Source of the DNA: an uncultured Clostridia bacterium
GTDB lineage: Bacteria > Bacillota > Clostridia > Christensenellales > Aristaeellaceae
Length of the DNA: 64,000 nt
Assembly (NCBI GenBank): GCA_946408995.1
Contig: CAMJUL010000002.1
Location: forward strand, 1-64,000
Direction of reading: 5' to 3'
A model generated the notes under the pieces. That model did no database searches, had not been told where the DNA came from, and was given only the letters and a program-made list of their open reading frames with translations. Position 1 is the stretch's first letter; every line of letters starts with the position of its first letter. Below are positions 26,095-33,602 of this stretch, piece after piece. Made by a program: the position numbers and the translations under genes.

Positions 26095-27711
26095 TCAGTT
26101 TTCCATGGCCTTGTGCAGCACGCTCCGCACCGCACCTGGCCCGGCGATCTCCTGTTCAAAGCAGGCTTTGACCCTGTCCGCGAGCCCAGCCTCGTACAGA
26201 TCCACCCCGAACAGCACCGGATTGGACAGAATGGGCCTGAGCCTGTCCCCCACGGAAGCCGGATCTCCAAACCGGATGTCCTTCATTGCCTCCCGCAGGG
26301 TTTCCAGCATCGGGTCTCCGGACAATTCCATGGGGTTCCCCTGGTCGTCCACGCCCAGGAGGTATCTCAGCCAGCCGGCCAGGACCAGGGGGATGCCCTT
26401 GAGTTCCTTCGTGCTCCGCCGGGGGTCCGCCATGTAGCTCTTGATGGTTTCGCCAAAGCGGATCGGAATCTTCTGGCTGGTATCCGTCGCGATCCGCTGG
26501 GGCGTATCCGGCATAAAGGGATTGGGCAGCCGCTCCCTCACCACCTCGTCGATAAACGCCCTGGGGCTGAGGATCCCCGGATCCGTCACCACCGGAAGGC
26601 CTTCGCTGTACCCGATGGTCTCCACCAGCTTTTTAAGGTCCGCGTCCTTCATCTCGTCGGCGATCAGGGTATAGCCCAGAAGGCACCCGTACACCGCCAG
26701 GGCCGTATGCAGCGGATTCAGGCAGGTGGTCACCTTCATGCGTTCCGTCTTGTTGACCGTATCCCGGTCGGTCATATACACCCCCGCTTTTTCCAGCGCG
26801 GGACGCCCGGCGGGGAAATGGTCCTCCACCACCAGGTACTGGGGCCGCTCGGCATTGACAAAGGGCGCCACAAAAGACCCTCTTGGCGTCTGGATGGGGG
26901 CCATGTCCTCAATGCCGCGCTTGCAAAGAAGCTCCTCCACGGCCTTCGCGGGTCTCGGGGTGATCTTGTCGATCATGCTCCAGGGGAAGGAGACCCGGTC
27001 CTCATCGCACAGCCAGGTCAGGAACTCCGCAGGGACAAAGCCCTTCTCCACCCATGCCCGCGCGATATCCGTAACCGCGTTCCTGAGCTTTTCGCCGTTA
27101 TGGCTGCAGTTGTCCATGCTGACCATGGCGATGGGCGACGCGTTCTTCCGCCACCGCCGGTACAAAAGGGCCGCGGCGACGCTCATGGCATGGCTCGGCG
27201 TCTCCGGCCCCGCGTCGATGTCCCGGAGGGCCGCCGGAGTAAACGCCCCGTCCAGCCCTCTCAGGGCGTACCCTTTTTCGGTAATGGTAAAGGATACCAT
27301 CTGCAGGGAGGGATTCTCAAAAATGTCCGTCAGGCGGGCAAAGTCCTCTTTTTCCTCCCATTTGGCCACCAGCGCTTCGGAAACCGAGGCGATCAGCTTC
27401 AGGCTGACCGTGGCGTCCGCGTTCAGCGTCGCCGCCATGGTCAGGTTGTCATAGCCGCCGTAGATCATGCGGATGTTGTCCACATCGAAGGTATCCACCG
27501 CCACGATGCCGCATTCCGCTTCCCCCCGGTCCAGGAGGGTCTGCTGAAGATCCGCGATAAACGCGCGGAAAATGTTTCCTGCCCCAAAGTGGACCCAGAC
27601 CGGATGCTCCCGGGTCTGCTGACGCATCCTGATCACGTCAAACGCCGGCAGGATGACCCCCGCCTTTTCCCACGCGTCCCTTTTGCCAAGATTCTCAAGC
27701 TTCACTTTCAT
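26095..27711 (-). CDS. Mannitol dehydrogenase/fructuronate reductase family oxidoreductase
   Basis: A 538-residue NAD-dependent polyol or sugar-acid dehydrogenase. VHFGAGNIFRAF near the N-terminus is the nucleotide-binding motif. SMDNCSHNG and the KTERMKVTTCLNPLHTALA segment, with the catalytic Lys, are characteristic. The likely reaction is fructuronate/mannonate or mannitol/fructose interconversion; the family does not separate these reliably. The ATG at 27711 was chosen over one at 27774 because AAAGGGG precedes it. No uxuA or uxaC is adjacent. Confidence 0.88.
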   Translation of the reverse strand: MKVKLENLGKRDAWEKAGVILPAFDVIRMRQQTREHPVWVHFGAGNIFRAFIADLQQTLLDRGEAECGIVAVDTFDVDNIRMIYGGYDNLTMAATLNADATVSLKLIASVSEALVAKWEEKEDFARLTDIFENPSLQMVSFTITEKGYALRGLDGAFTPAALRDIDAGPETPSHAMSVAAALLYRRWRKNASPIAMVSMDNCSHNGEKLRNAVTDIARAWVEKGFVPAEFLTWLCDEDRVSFPWSMIDKITPRPAKAVEELLCKRGIEDMAPIQTPRGSFVAPFVNAERPQYLVVEDHFPAGRPALEKAGVYMTDRDTVNKTERMKVTTCLNPLHTALAVYGCLLGYTLIADEMKDADLKKLVETIGYSEGLPVVTDPGILSPRAFIDEVVRERLPNPFMPDTPQRIATDTSQKIPIRFGETIKSYMADPRRSTKELKGIPLVLAGWLRYLLGVDDQGNPMELSGDPMLETLREAMKDIRFGDPASVGDRLRPILSNPVLFGVDLYEAGLADRVKACFEQEIAGPGAVRSVLHKAMEN

Positions 27712-27757
27712 ACCGGCAATTCCCCTTTCCGTTTTTCTCCATGCGTCTTCTGCTTTG

Positions 27758-27785
27758 ATTATACCATCAAGCACCGGAGAAACAA
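27758..27785 (-). promoter_or_regulatory. Promoter of the dehydrogenase gene
   Basis: On the minus strand TTGTTT (27785-27780) and TATAAT (27763-27758) are 16 bases apart, 46 bases before the start codon. Confidence 0.65.
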
Positions 27786-27843
27786 GGGCTTTTTTGTCAA
27801 GTGAAGCTTTTATGACATTTTCATGACTCCCCCTCCGGGAGAC

Positions 27844-28140
27844 TTTTCCACCGGTTTCACGCCTGCCCCAAGTCCCGTTTCCCGGTTTCCCGCCCGGTTT
27901 CCCGCCTTTTGCGCGGGCTTTGGGCCTCCGGCGCGCTCGAACGGGTTTTCCACTTTATCCACCGGTTTATCCACCGGAAAAGGCCCGATTGCGGGGCATT
28001 GCCCGGCTGTTTTGTGGATAACTCCCCCCTCGTCCCCTGAAGTTTTCCACTTTTTTGCCCGCCGGATTATCCACGTCCTTCTAAAAAAAGATATGAACCA
28101 ACTGTATTATTTGTTCTTATTCGCTTTACATTTCGTCACA
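27844..28140. other. DnaA-box cluster with short repeats and AT-rich tract (origin-like)
   Basis: Non-coding. A perfect DnaA box, TGTGGATAA, lies at 28013-28021 (minus sense). Three 8-of-9 boxes occur: TTATCCACC at 27955 and 27967, and TTATCCACG at 28067. Three 7-of-9 forms (TTTTCCACC/T) lie at 27844, 27946 and 28043. Repeats of about 13 bases with core CCGGTTTCCCGCC start at 27882 and 27894, with related copies near 27851 and 27874. An AT-rich stretch follows at 28081-28140. This matches the layout of a bacterial replication origin or a DnaA-binding regulatory locus. The usual origin neighbours (dnaA, dnaN, rpmH, rnpA) are not present, so the role is unproven. Confidence 0.6.
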
Positions 28141-28182
28141 AATCCGTAACATTTTTGAACCCCGGCCACGTCCAAAAAAGCA

Positions 28183-28211
28183 TTGGAATCCGCCGGAACT
28201 TATGGTAGACT
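28183..28211 (+). promoter_or_regulatory. Possible promoter of the TetM-like gene
   Basis: TTGGAA (28183-28188) and TAGACT (28206-28211) are 17 bases apart, 50 bases before the start codon. Confidence 0.45.
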
Positions 28212-28261
28212 TCCTCTTGAAAAGCAGGATCATTCTTTCTTTCAGAAAGGAGCCCAACGCC

Positions 28262-30199
28262 ATGGATACCGAAGCGATTCGCAACATTGGGTTCTTCGCC
28301 CATGTCGACGCGGGCAAAACGACCCTGACCGAGCAGGTCCTGCTGCGCTCGGGCGTTCTCAGAAAGCTGGGGAGCGTGGACAGCGGGACCGCCTATACGG
28401 ATGATCTCCCCGTGGAAAAAAGGCGCGGCATCTCCGTCCGGTCCAGTGTCACCTGTTTTTCATGGAAGCACTGCCGTATCCATCTGATCGACACGCCCGG
28501 GCACAGCGACTTTTCCGGGGAGATCGAACGCGCCATCTGGGCCATCGACGGCGCCGTTGTGCTCATCTCCGCCCCGGAGGGCGTCCAGCCCCAGACCGAG
28601 GTCATTCTTTCCATTCTTAAGCGGCAAAAGCTGCCCGTGCTCTTTTTTATCAACAAAATGGACCGGGAGGGCGCGGATCCCGGCCGCGTCCTCTCCCAGC
28701 TGAAAAAACTGAGCTTCAGGGTCTGTGCTGTTTCCCGGGAGGGGGCCCTGGAGGAAGCCGTCGTGGACCTGGACGATGCCCTGATGGAAAAGTACCTGGA
28801 AGGGGAATCCCTACCCCAGGCCCTCCTGCGGGAGCGCTTTTCCAATTTTGCCCGAGCAGGGGTCCTTTTCCCCGTCCTAACGGGCTCTGCGCTGAAGGGA
28901 AACGGGATCGAGGCCCTTCTGGACGCCATGGTGGAATGCCTTCCTCCGCCCGCGCCCGGCCCTGTCCTGAGCGCCGTAGCCTTTGCCGCAAGGCAGGACA
29001 ATGCCCTGGGCCGGGGCCTGTGGGTCCGGGTCTTTGGCGGCACTCTGGCCACCCGGATGAGCATCGAATGTGAGGGGCCGCTCTCCCCCTCGTGGGAGCG
29101 GGAGATCCTCCAGCATAAAATCACCCAGATCCGGGACGCTATGGGGAAGGACACGGGACTTCTTTCCGGCGGCGAGATCGGCCTTGTTTATGGCCTTTCC
29201 GCCCTGAAGGCCGGCTCTGTCCTGGGGGATAAAGCCCTGCTCCCCGCCCGCATCCAGCCCGGGCTGATGAAAAGACCCCTGCTGGAGGTCCAGGTTCATC
29301 CAGAAGGGACTGCCGACCCGGAGTCTCTGAAAAAGGCCCTGGATACCCTTGGGTTCGAGGACCCTCTGCTGGAGACGCATTATGACCGTTCCCTCTCCCG
29401 GCAGCAGCTGAGGGTCATGGGAAGCATCCAGCTGGAGGTCCTCCAGGAGCAATTAAAGGAGCGGTTCGGCCTGGACGTTTCCTTTGGAAGTCCGGATGTG
29501 CTTTACCGTGAAACCATCCTCCGGGAGGGGATCGGGTTCGCCGCCTATACCATGCCCAAGCCCTGCTGGGCCATCCTGAAGTTTCTTCTCAAGCCCGGAA
29601 AGCGGGGAAGCGGCGTCGTTTTCAACTCTGTCGTATCCCATGCGGACATCGCGGAAAGCTATCAACACCAGGTGGCGCAGGCCCTTCCCATCGCGCTGCG
29701 TCAGGGCCGCCTGGGATGGCCGGTCACCGATGTGGAGATCACCCTGATCGAGGGCAGCCATCATCTGATCCACACCCATCCCCTGGATTTCATCGTCGCC
29801 ACCCCGTGGGCGATCCAGGACGGCCTGAGCCGGTGCGGCAGCGTACTGCTTGAGCCGATCATGGAAGCCCGTTTTTCCCTCCCCTCCGAGCTGGCGGGCA
29901 GGATCATCAGCGATACGGCGGCCATGCGCGGAGAGGTGCTCGAAAGCGAGGCGGACGGGGAGGGACGGATGGTCCTTCGCTGCCTCCTGCCCCTGAAGGA
30001 ATGCATGGACTATCCCCGTGCCCTCTCCTCTCTTTCCTCCGGCAGGGCCGGCATGAGCCTGCGCCTCCATTCCTATCGGGACTGTCCTCTGGAACTCGGC
30101 AAACGCCAGCCCCGGCGTTCCGTGGACCCTCTGGATACCGCCAAATACATTCTTGCCGCCAGAAGCGCCCTGGAAGGGGGTATTTTCGATGCGGACTGA
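28262..30199 (+). CDS. TetM-family ribosomal protection-like GTPase
   Basis: A 645-residue translational GTPase of the EF-G/TetM type. G1 is HVDAGKTT, the switch I region reads RGISVRSS, G3 is DTPGH and G4 is NKMD. Domains III-V follow, ending with the RPP-like tail SSLSSGRAGMSLRLHSY. Length is close to TetM (about 640), and the effector regions look more like RPPs than EF-G. AAGGAG precedes the ATG at 28262. It lies alone beside the DnaA-box cluster, not in a mobile element. Tetracycline resistance cannot be inferred; chromosomal relatives may have other ribosome-related roles. Confidence 0.85.
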   Translation: MDTEAIRNIGFFAHVDAGKTTLTEQVLLRSGVLRKLGSVDSGTAYTDDLPVEKRRGISVRSSVTCFSWKHCRIHLIDTPGHSDFSGEIERAIWAIDGAVVLISAPEGVQPQTEVILSILKRQKLPVLFFINKMDREGADPGRVLSQLKKLSFRVCAVSREGALEEAVVDLDDALMEKYLEGESLPQALLRERFSNFARAGVLFPVLTGSALKGNGIEALLDAMVECLPPPAPGPVLSAVAFAARQDNALGRGLWVRVFGGTLATRMSIECEGPLSPSWEREILQHKITQIRDAMGKDTGLLSGGEIGLVYGLSALKAGSVLGDKALLPARIQPGLMKRPLLEVQVHPEGTADPESLKKALDTLGFEDPLLETHYDRSLSRQQLRVMGSIQLEVLQEQLKERFGLDVSFGSPDVLYRETILREGIGFAAYTMPKPCWAILKFLLKPGKRGSGVVFNSVVSHADIAESYQHQVAQALPIALRQGRLGWPVTDVEITLIEGSHHLIHTHPLDFIVATPWAIQDGLSRCGSVLLEPIMEARFSLPSELAGRIISDTAAMRGEVLESEADGEGRMVLRCLLPLKECMDYPRALSSLSSGRAGMSLRLHSYRDCPLELGKRQPRRSVDPLDTAKYILAARSALEGGIFDAD

Positions 30200-30283
30200 C
30201 CTTGTTTTGACACATTTTTATCCGTTTTCTGCTCACAATTGCCGGTTTCCGCCTGTTCCCTCCAAGATTTTGTCAAATTTCAG

Positions 30284-30292
30284 TGATATACT
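30284..30292 (+). promoter_or_regulatory. Extended -10 promoter
   Basis: TG followed by one base and TATACT (30287-30292) forms an extended -10 element. There is no good -35 at the usual distance. The downstream start is at 30329. Confidence 0.4.
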
Positions 30293-30328
30293 AACCATGT
30301 TATCCTGAAGGAAGGAACCTGATTTCCC

Positions 30329-31030
30329 ATGAGCATCTCCACACCGCTGACCAAAAAGCGTGTCAGTGATCACATGACCTACAACCTGTGGAAATACATC
30401 CTGCTCTGCGGGGCGGCATTTCTGTTCTGGGAGCTCTTTTACACCCAGACAGCCTACCGGGTCCCGCAGGAGAAGCGCGTGGACGTGTATATCAAAAGCG
30501 GCACGACCTCCCAGGAAATCGCGGACGCTTTCCTGGAGCCCATCTGGAAGGAGTCGGTCCCGGACATGGAACTGGTTTCTTCTTCCCTGATCAGCTTCGG
30601 AGACGACTCCTCCTCCGTCATGCAGCTCTCCGTCTGGATCGCGGCCGGTGAAGGGGACATTTATCTTCTCCCCGCTTCGGACTTTAAAACCTACGCCGGC
30701 TCCGGCGCTTTCCTGAATCTGGGGGACTATGTGGACAGCGGGCGGATCCGGACGGATGGGATCGACCTTTCCGCCGGAAAAGTGCACGCCTATCTTGGCA
30801 TGAACGATCAGGGGGTCGACGTTTATGAAGACAGCCTCACGCTGTACGGGATCCCCATGGATACGCTGTACGGCTACATGGAAGGCATGTCCCTGGACAA
30901 CCGCGGGATGGTAATGGCCATTCTGGCCAACAACCAGAACACCGAGAACGTTGTCACTTTCATGGACGCGCTGATCGAGGCAGGCCGGGGGGATCCGCCC
31001 TCCTGGCTGCTGGAAACGGGCGTCGACTGA
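30329..31030 (+). CDS. Membrane-anchored protein of unknown function
   Basis: A 233-residue protein. A single hydrophobic segment (about residues 22-40, YILLCGAAFLFWELFY) near a basic N-terminus predicts an inner-membrane anchor with the rest outside. The outer part contains VDVYIKSGTTSQEIADAF and GEGDIYLLPASDF, a pattern reminiscent of a truncated solute-binding-protein lobe, but no family was recognised. GGAAGGAA lies upstream of the ATG. No partner genes are adjacent, and strong terminators lie downstream. Confidence 0.6.
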   Translation: MSISTPLTKKRVSDHMTYNLWKYILLCGAAFLFWELFYTQTAYRVPQEKRVDVYIKSGTTSQEIADAFLEPIWKESVPDMELVSSSLISFGDDSSSVMQLSVWIAAGEGDIYLLPASDFKTYAGSGAFLNLGDYVDSGRIRTDGIDLSAGKVHAYLGMNDQGVDVYEDSLTLYGIPMDTLYGYMEGMSLDNRGMVMAILANNQNTENVVTFMDALIEAGRGDPPSWLLETGVD

Positions 31031-31064
31031 ACGCTTCCCGGGCCTGCGCCCCTAAACCCTGCGC

Positions 31065-31108
31065 AAAAAAAGAGCACGGACGCCTCTCTTCGTTCGCGCT
31101 CTTTTTTT
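31065..31108. terminator. Bidirectional terminator
   Basis: AAAAAAAGAGC (31065-31075) pairs with GCTCTTTTTTT (31098-31108), between convergent genes. Confidence 0.85.
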
Positions 31109-31123
31109 GTCCCTCGGGATCTC

Positions 31124-31696
31124 TCAGCCCGGCTGCTTTTGAAGGATCCAGCACTCCGGCGTATCCGGCGCCGCGTTTGCAAAGACGCTGTGCAGTACGT
31201 TGAATTCCCGCGTCGGCAGCGCCGACAGCAGCGCGGGAAGGGATTCCCTCTCCCGATTGCCCTCAGCATGGCCCGGATAGACGCAAATGGTCATGACCCC
31301 CATGGGCTTCAGGAGGGAAAGCCCCTTCCAGACCGCCTCCCGGGTGGTTTCCCACAGCGTGGTGATCCCCTTGTCCCCGCCCGGAAGCCAGCCAAGGTTG
31401 AACATGACCGCGTCCACTTTTTCCTTTACGAAGCGGTCCATCTGCTGGTGTCCGGAAAGAAAAAGGGAGACCCTTTGCTCCATGTTCTCCTTCCGCAGTC
31501 CTTCCAGGGTGTGCTCAAGGGCCTGGGGCTGAATGTCAAAGGCGTATACCCGTCCGGAATCCCCCACGAGTCCCGCCAGGAACAGGGTGTCGTGCCCGTT
31601 CCCCATGGTCGCATCCACGCACCTGTCCCCTTCCTTTAAATGCGCCCGGAGGCACTCCTGCGCCAGGAAGCGCGCGGAGCGAAGCTGATAGCTCAT
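31124..31696 (-). CDS. Class I SAM methyltransferase, MnmM/YtqB family
   Basis: A 190-residue methyltransferase. DATMGNGHDT is the SAM-binding motif I of the YtqB family, and MFNLGWLPGGDKGI is characteristic of it. B. subtilis YtqB (MnmM) methylates the wobble uridine side chain of tRNA. The ATG at 31696 overlaps the rluB stop (ATGA) and has GAAAAGGAG upstream, so it is preferred to the longer frame from 31747. It forms a small RNA-modification operon with rluB. Confidence 0.85.
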   Translation of the reverse strand: MSYQLRSARFLAQECLRAHLKEGDRCVDATMGNGHDTLFLAGLVGDSGRVYAFDIQPQALEHTLEGLRKENMEQRVSLFLSGHQQMDRFVKEKVDAVMFNLGWLPGGDKGITTLWETTREAVWKGLSLLKPMGVMTICVYPGHAEGNRERESLPALLSALPTREFNVLHSVFANAAPDTPECWILQKQPG

Positions 31697-32403
31697 TCTA
31701 CGCTCCTTTTCAACGTGCGGACCTCCTGCTCGCTCAGGTACCGCCACTGCCCGCGCTTTAATTCCCCAAGCTCCAATACGCCGAACCTGACCCGGCGAAG
31801 CATCAGCACCTTGTAGCCAAGAGCCTCGAACATCCTTCGGACCTGACGGTTTCTGCCTTCGTGGATGGTCACCATCACCACCGCCGCCAGGGGCTCCTGC
31901 CTGATCAGGCGGACCTTGGCCGGGCTGGTAGGATGATCATCCAGAAGGATGCCCTTCTGCAGCTTCCTCAGGTCCTCCTCCCCCACTGTGCCCATCACCC
32001 GGCAGTAATAGGCTTTGTCCACCTCATTGGAGGGATGCATCATCCTGTCCGCCAGGTCCCCGTCATTGGTCAAAAGCAAAAGTCCCTCGCTGTCAAAATC
32101 CAGCCGTCCGACCGGATAAAGCCTTACGGGCTGGTCCCGGAAACGGTCCATCACCGTCTGCCGCCCTTCCGGGTCCGTCACCGTGGTCACTTCCCCGGCC
32201 GGTTTGTGGTACATGATATACACCTTCTCGGTTTCGGGCGTTACGCGCTTTCCTTTGACGCAAACCGTGTCCCCTTCCTCAACCTGGGTGCCCATCTGGG
32301 TGATCCTGACCCCATTGACCGTTACGTCTCCCGCGGCGATCATTTCCTCCGCGTGTCTTCTGCTTGCGACACCACACTGTGCCAGATATTTCTGAAGCCG
32401 CAT
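31693..32403 (-). CDS. rluB: Pseudouridine synthase, RluB/RsuA family
   Basis: A 236-residue rRNA pseudouridine synthase. An S4 RNA-binding domain occupies residues 1-60 (RLQKYLAQCGVASRR). The catalytic motif VGRLDFDSEGLLLLTNDG carries the active-site Asp. The C-terminal EGRNRQVRRMFEALGY is typical. In B. subtilis and many Clostridia it lies next to scpAB; here it lies about 7 kb away. AAAGGGG precedes the start. Confidence 0.93.
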   Translation of the reverse strand: MRLQKYLAQCGVASRRHAEEMIAAGDVTVNGVRITQMGTQVEEGDTVCVKGKRVTPETEKVYIMYHKPAGEVTTVTDPEGRQTVMDRFRDQPVRLYPVGRLDFDSEGLLLLTNDGDLADRMMHPSNEVDKAYYCRVMGTVGEEDLRKLQKGILLDDHPTSPAKVRLIRQEPLAAVVMVTIHEGRNRQVRRMFEALGYKVLMLRRVRFGVLELGELKRGQWRYLSEQEVRTLKRSVE

Positions 32404-32487
32404 CCTGTTCCCCTTTCAAGCCTCGTATGCGTTCCCGTCCGCGCAGCGCTTCACCGTGCTCCGCGCCCCCTTGCCGGGGATGTAAGC

Positions 32488-32515
32488 ATTATACCCAAAT
32501 CCGTTCTTTTTGCAA
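32488..32515 (-). promoter_or_regulatory. Promoter of rluB-mnmM
   Basis: On the minus strand TTGCAA (32515-32510) and TATAAT (32493-32488) are 16 bases apart. Confidence 0.7.
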
Positions 32516-32569
32516 ACAGGAAACCTCCGGCCCTTTCGGCTTCGCGTCGCCCCCATTTTTACAGACCTC

Positions 32570-32598
32570 TTGACATTGTATTTATTTCATCGTAATAT
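32570..32598 (+). promoter_or_regulatory. Promoter of the SGNH hydrolase gene
   Basis: TTGACA (32570-32575) and TAATAT (32593-32598) are 17 bases apart, 42 bases before the start codon. Confidence 0.75.
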
Positions 32599-32640
32599 AG
32601 TATTGAAAACCATATAATGTCTTTTTGAGGAGGTGCCTGT

Positions 32641-33342
32641 ATGAAAGACATTCGGGAGCTGCATGTCTTTGGGGATTCCATCGGGAAAGGGGTCGTCTGG
32701 TCCCAGGAGCACCAGCGGTACCGCATCTCAAAGCTGGGCTGCGTCCGTCAGCTTTCCGCATACGCGCCTTATCCGGTATACAATCACAGCGTCATGGGGG
32801 CCACCGCCAAACAGTGTCTTCAGGATTTTGACCCTTCCTTTATCCGCCCGGGCGTTGCCTGCGCCTTCGAATTCGGCGGAAACGACTGCGATCTGGACTG
32901 GGAAAGCGTTTCCCTTGATCCCAAAGCCCATCACGAGCCCAAGGTCCCTTTGAAGGTCTACAAGGACTGTCTGACCCGCCTTGTAGACCTGACCCGAAGC
33001 CGGGGCGGACTGCCCATCCTGGTCACGCCCCTGCCCCTGAATGGGGAAAGGTACTGCCGCTGGGTCTCCCGCCGGCTGGACCCCGCCCGGATCCTGGAAT
33101 ACCTTGGAGAGCCGGAAGAAATGGCCCGCTGGCAGGAACGATGGGCCCACGCCACCCTCGAAGTGGCCCTGAAGGAAAACGTGTTTCTGGTGGACCTGAG
33201 GGACGCCATGCTGTGCACCAGACAGTTTTCGTCCCTGTACTGCCCCGACGGCATCCATCCCAACGAGCGCGGACAGGAATACCTGTTCAGGGCGCTCGTT
33301 CGTTCCTGCTACGATCCGGCGGACCGGCCTGTCAGCGCCTGA
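32641..33342 (+). CDS. SGNH/GDSL-type esterase or hydrolase
   Basis: A 233-residue cytoplasmic protein without a signal peptide. Block I FGDSIG holds the nucleophilic Ser13, block III is FGGND and block V is DGIHPNERG with the catalytic Asp and His. Such enzymes deacylate carbohydrates, phospholipids or small esters; the substrate is not evident. GAGGAGG precedes the ATG. It is a single-gene unit between its own promoter and terminator. Confidence 0.88.
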   Translation: MKDIRELHVFGDSIGKGVVWSQEHQRYRISKLGCVRQLSAYAPYPVYNHSVMGATAKQCLQDFDPSFIRPGVACAFEFGGNDCDLDWESVSLDPKAHHEPKVPLKVYKDCLTRLVDLTRSRGGLPILVTPLPLNGERYCRWVSRRLDPARILEYLGEPEEMARWQERWAHATLEVALKENVFLVDLRDAMLCTRQFSSLYCPDGIHPNERGQEYLFRALVRSCYDPADRPVSA

Positions 33343-33368
33343 GCCCACAGCCGCCTTCGTCCTCCCTT

Positions 33369-33392
33369 CCGGGGCCCTGCCCCGGTTTTTTT
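33369..33392 (+). terminator. Terminator of the SGNH hydrolase gene
   Basis: Stem CCGGGGC (33369-33375) with GCCCCGG (33379-33385), followed by seven T. Confidence 0.9.
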
Positions 33393-33447
33393 CGTCCTTT
33401 CCGTTTTCATTCCCGTCCCGGCGCGCAAAACCCGCGGCCGGTTATTG

Positions 33448-33475
33448 TTGACAGTTTGATCATCCATGTTAAAAT
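33448..33475 (+). promoter_or_regulatory. Promoter of the ABC exporter operon
   Basis: TTGACA (33448-33453) and TAAAAT (33470-33475) are 16 bases apart. The leader to 33603 is about 120 bases and shows no clear terminator. Confidence 0.7.
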
Positions 33476-33602
33476 AGGTTTTGTCCCGGCAATTCTGCGG
33501 AACCGCACCCATGGGCGTCCCGGCCCTTCACGCGCAACGGTTTCAAAGGAAATGCCTGCACCCCCTGACAAATGGAGCTCGCCTCCGGAAAAGAGGAAAC
33601 GC

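Noticed and set aside
27851..27975. CRISPR-like short repeats
   Set aside because: Repeats are only 12-13 bases, nearly adjacent, and without spacers or cas genes.
27823..28149. Plus-strand frame over the DnaA-box region
   Set aside because: Composition is dominated by short repeats (Pro, Phe, Ser), there is no ribosome site, and the DnaA-box structure explains the sequence better.
28262..30199. Acquired tetracycline resistance gene
   Set aside because: Family membership does not prove resistance, base composition matches the neighbours, and no mobile element surrounds it.
31697..31747. Longer N-terminus for the mnmM-like gene
   Set aside because: The ATG at 31696 has GAAAAGGAG and a four-base overlap with rluB; the extension lies inside rluB.
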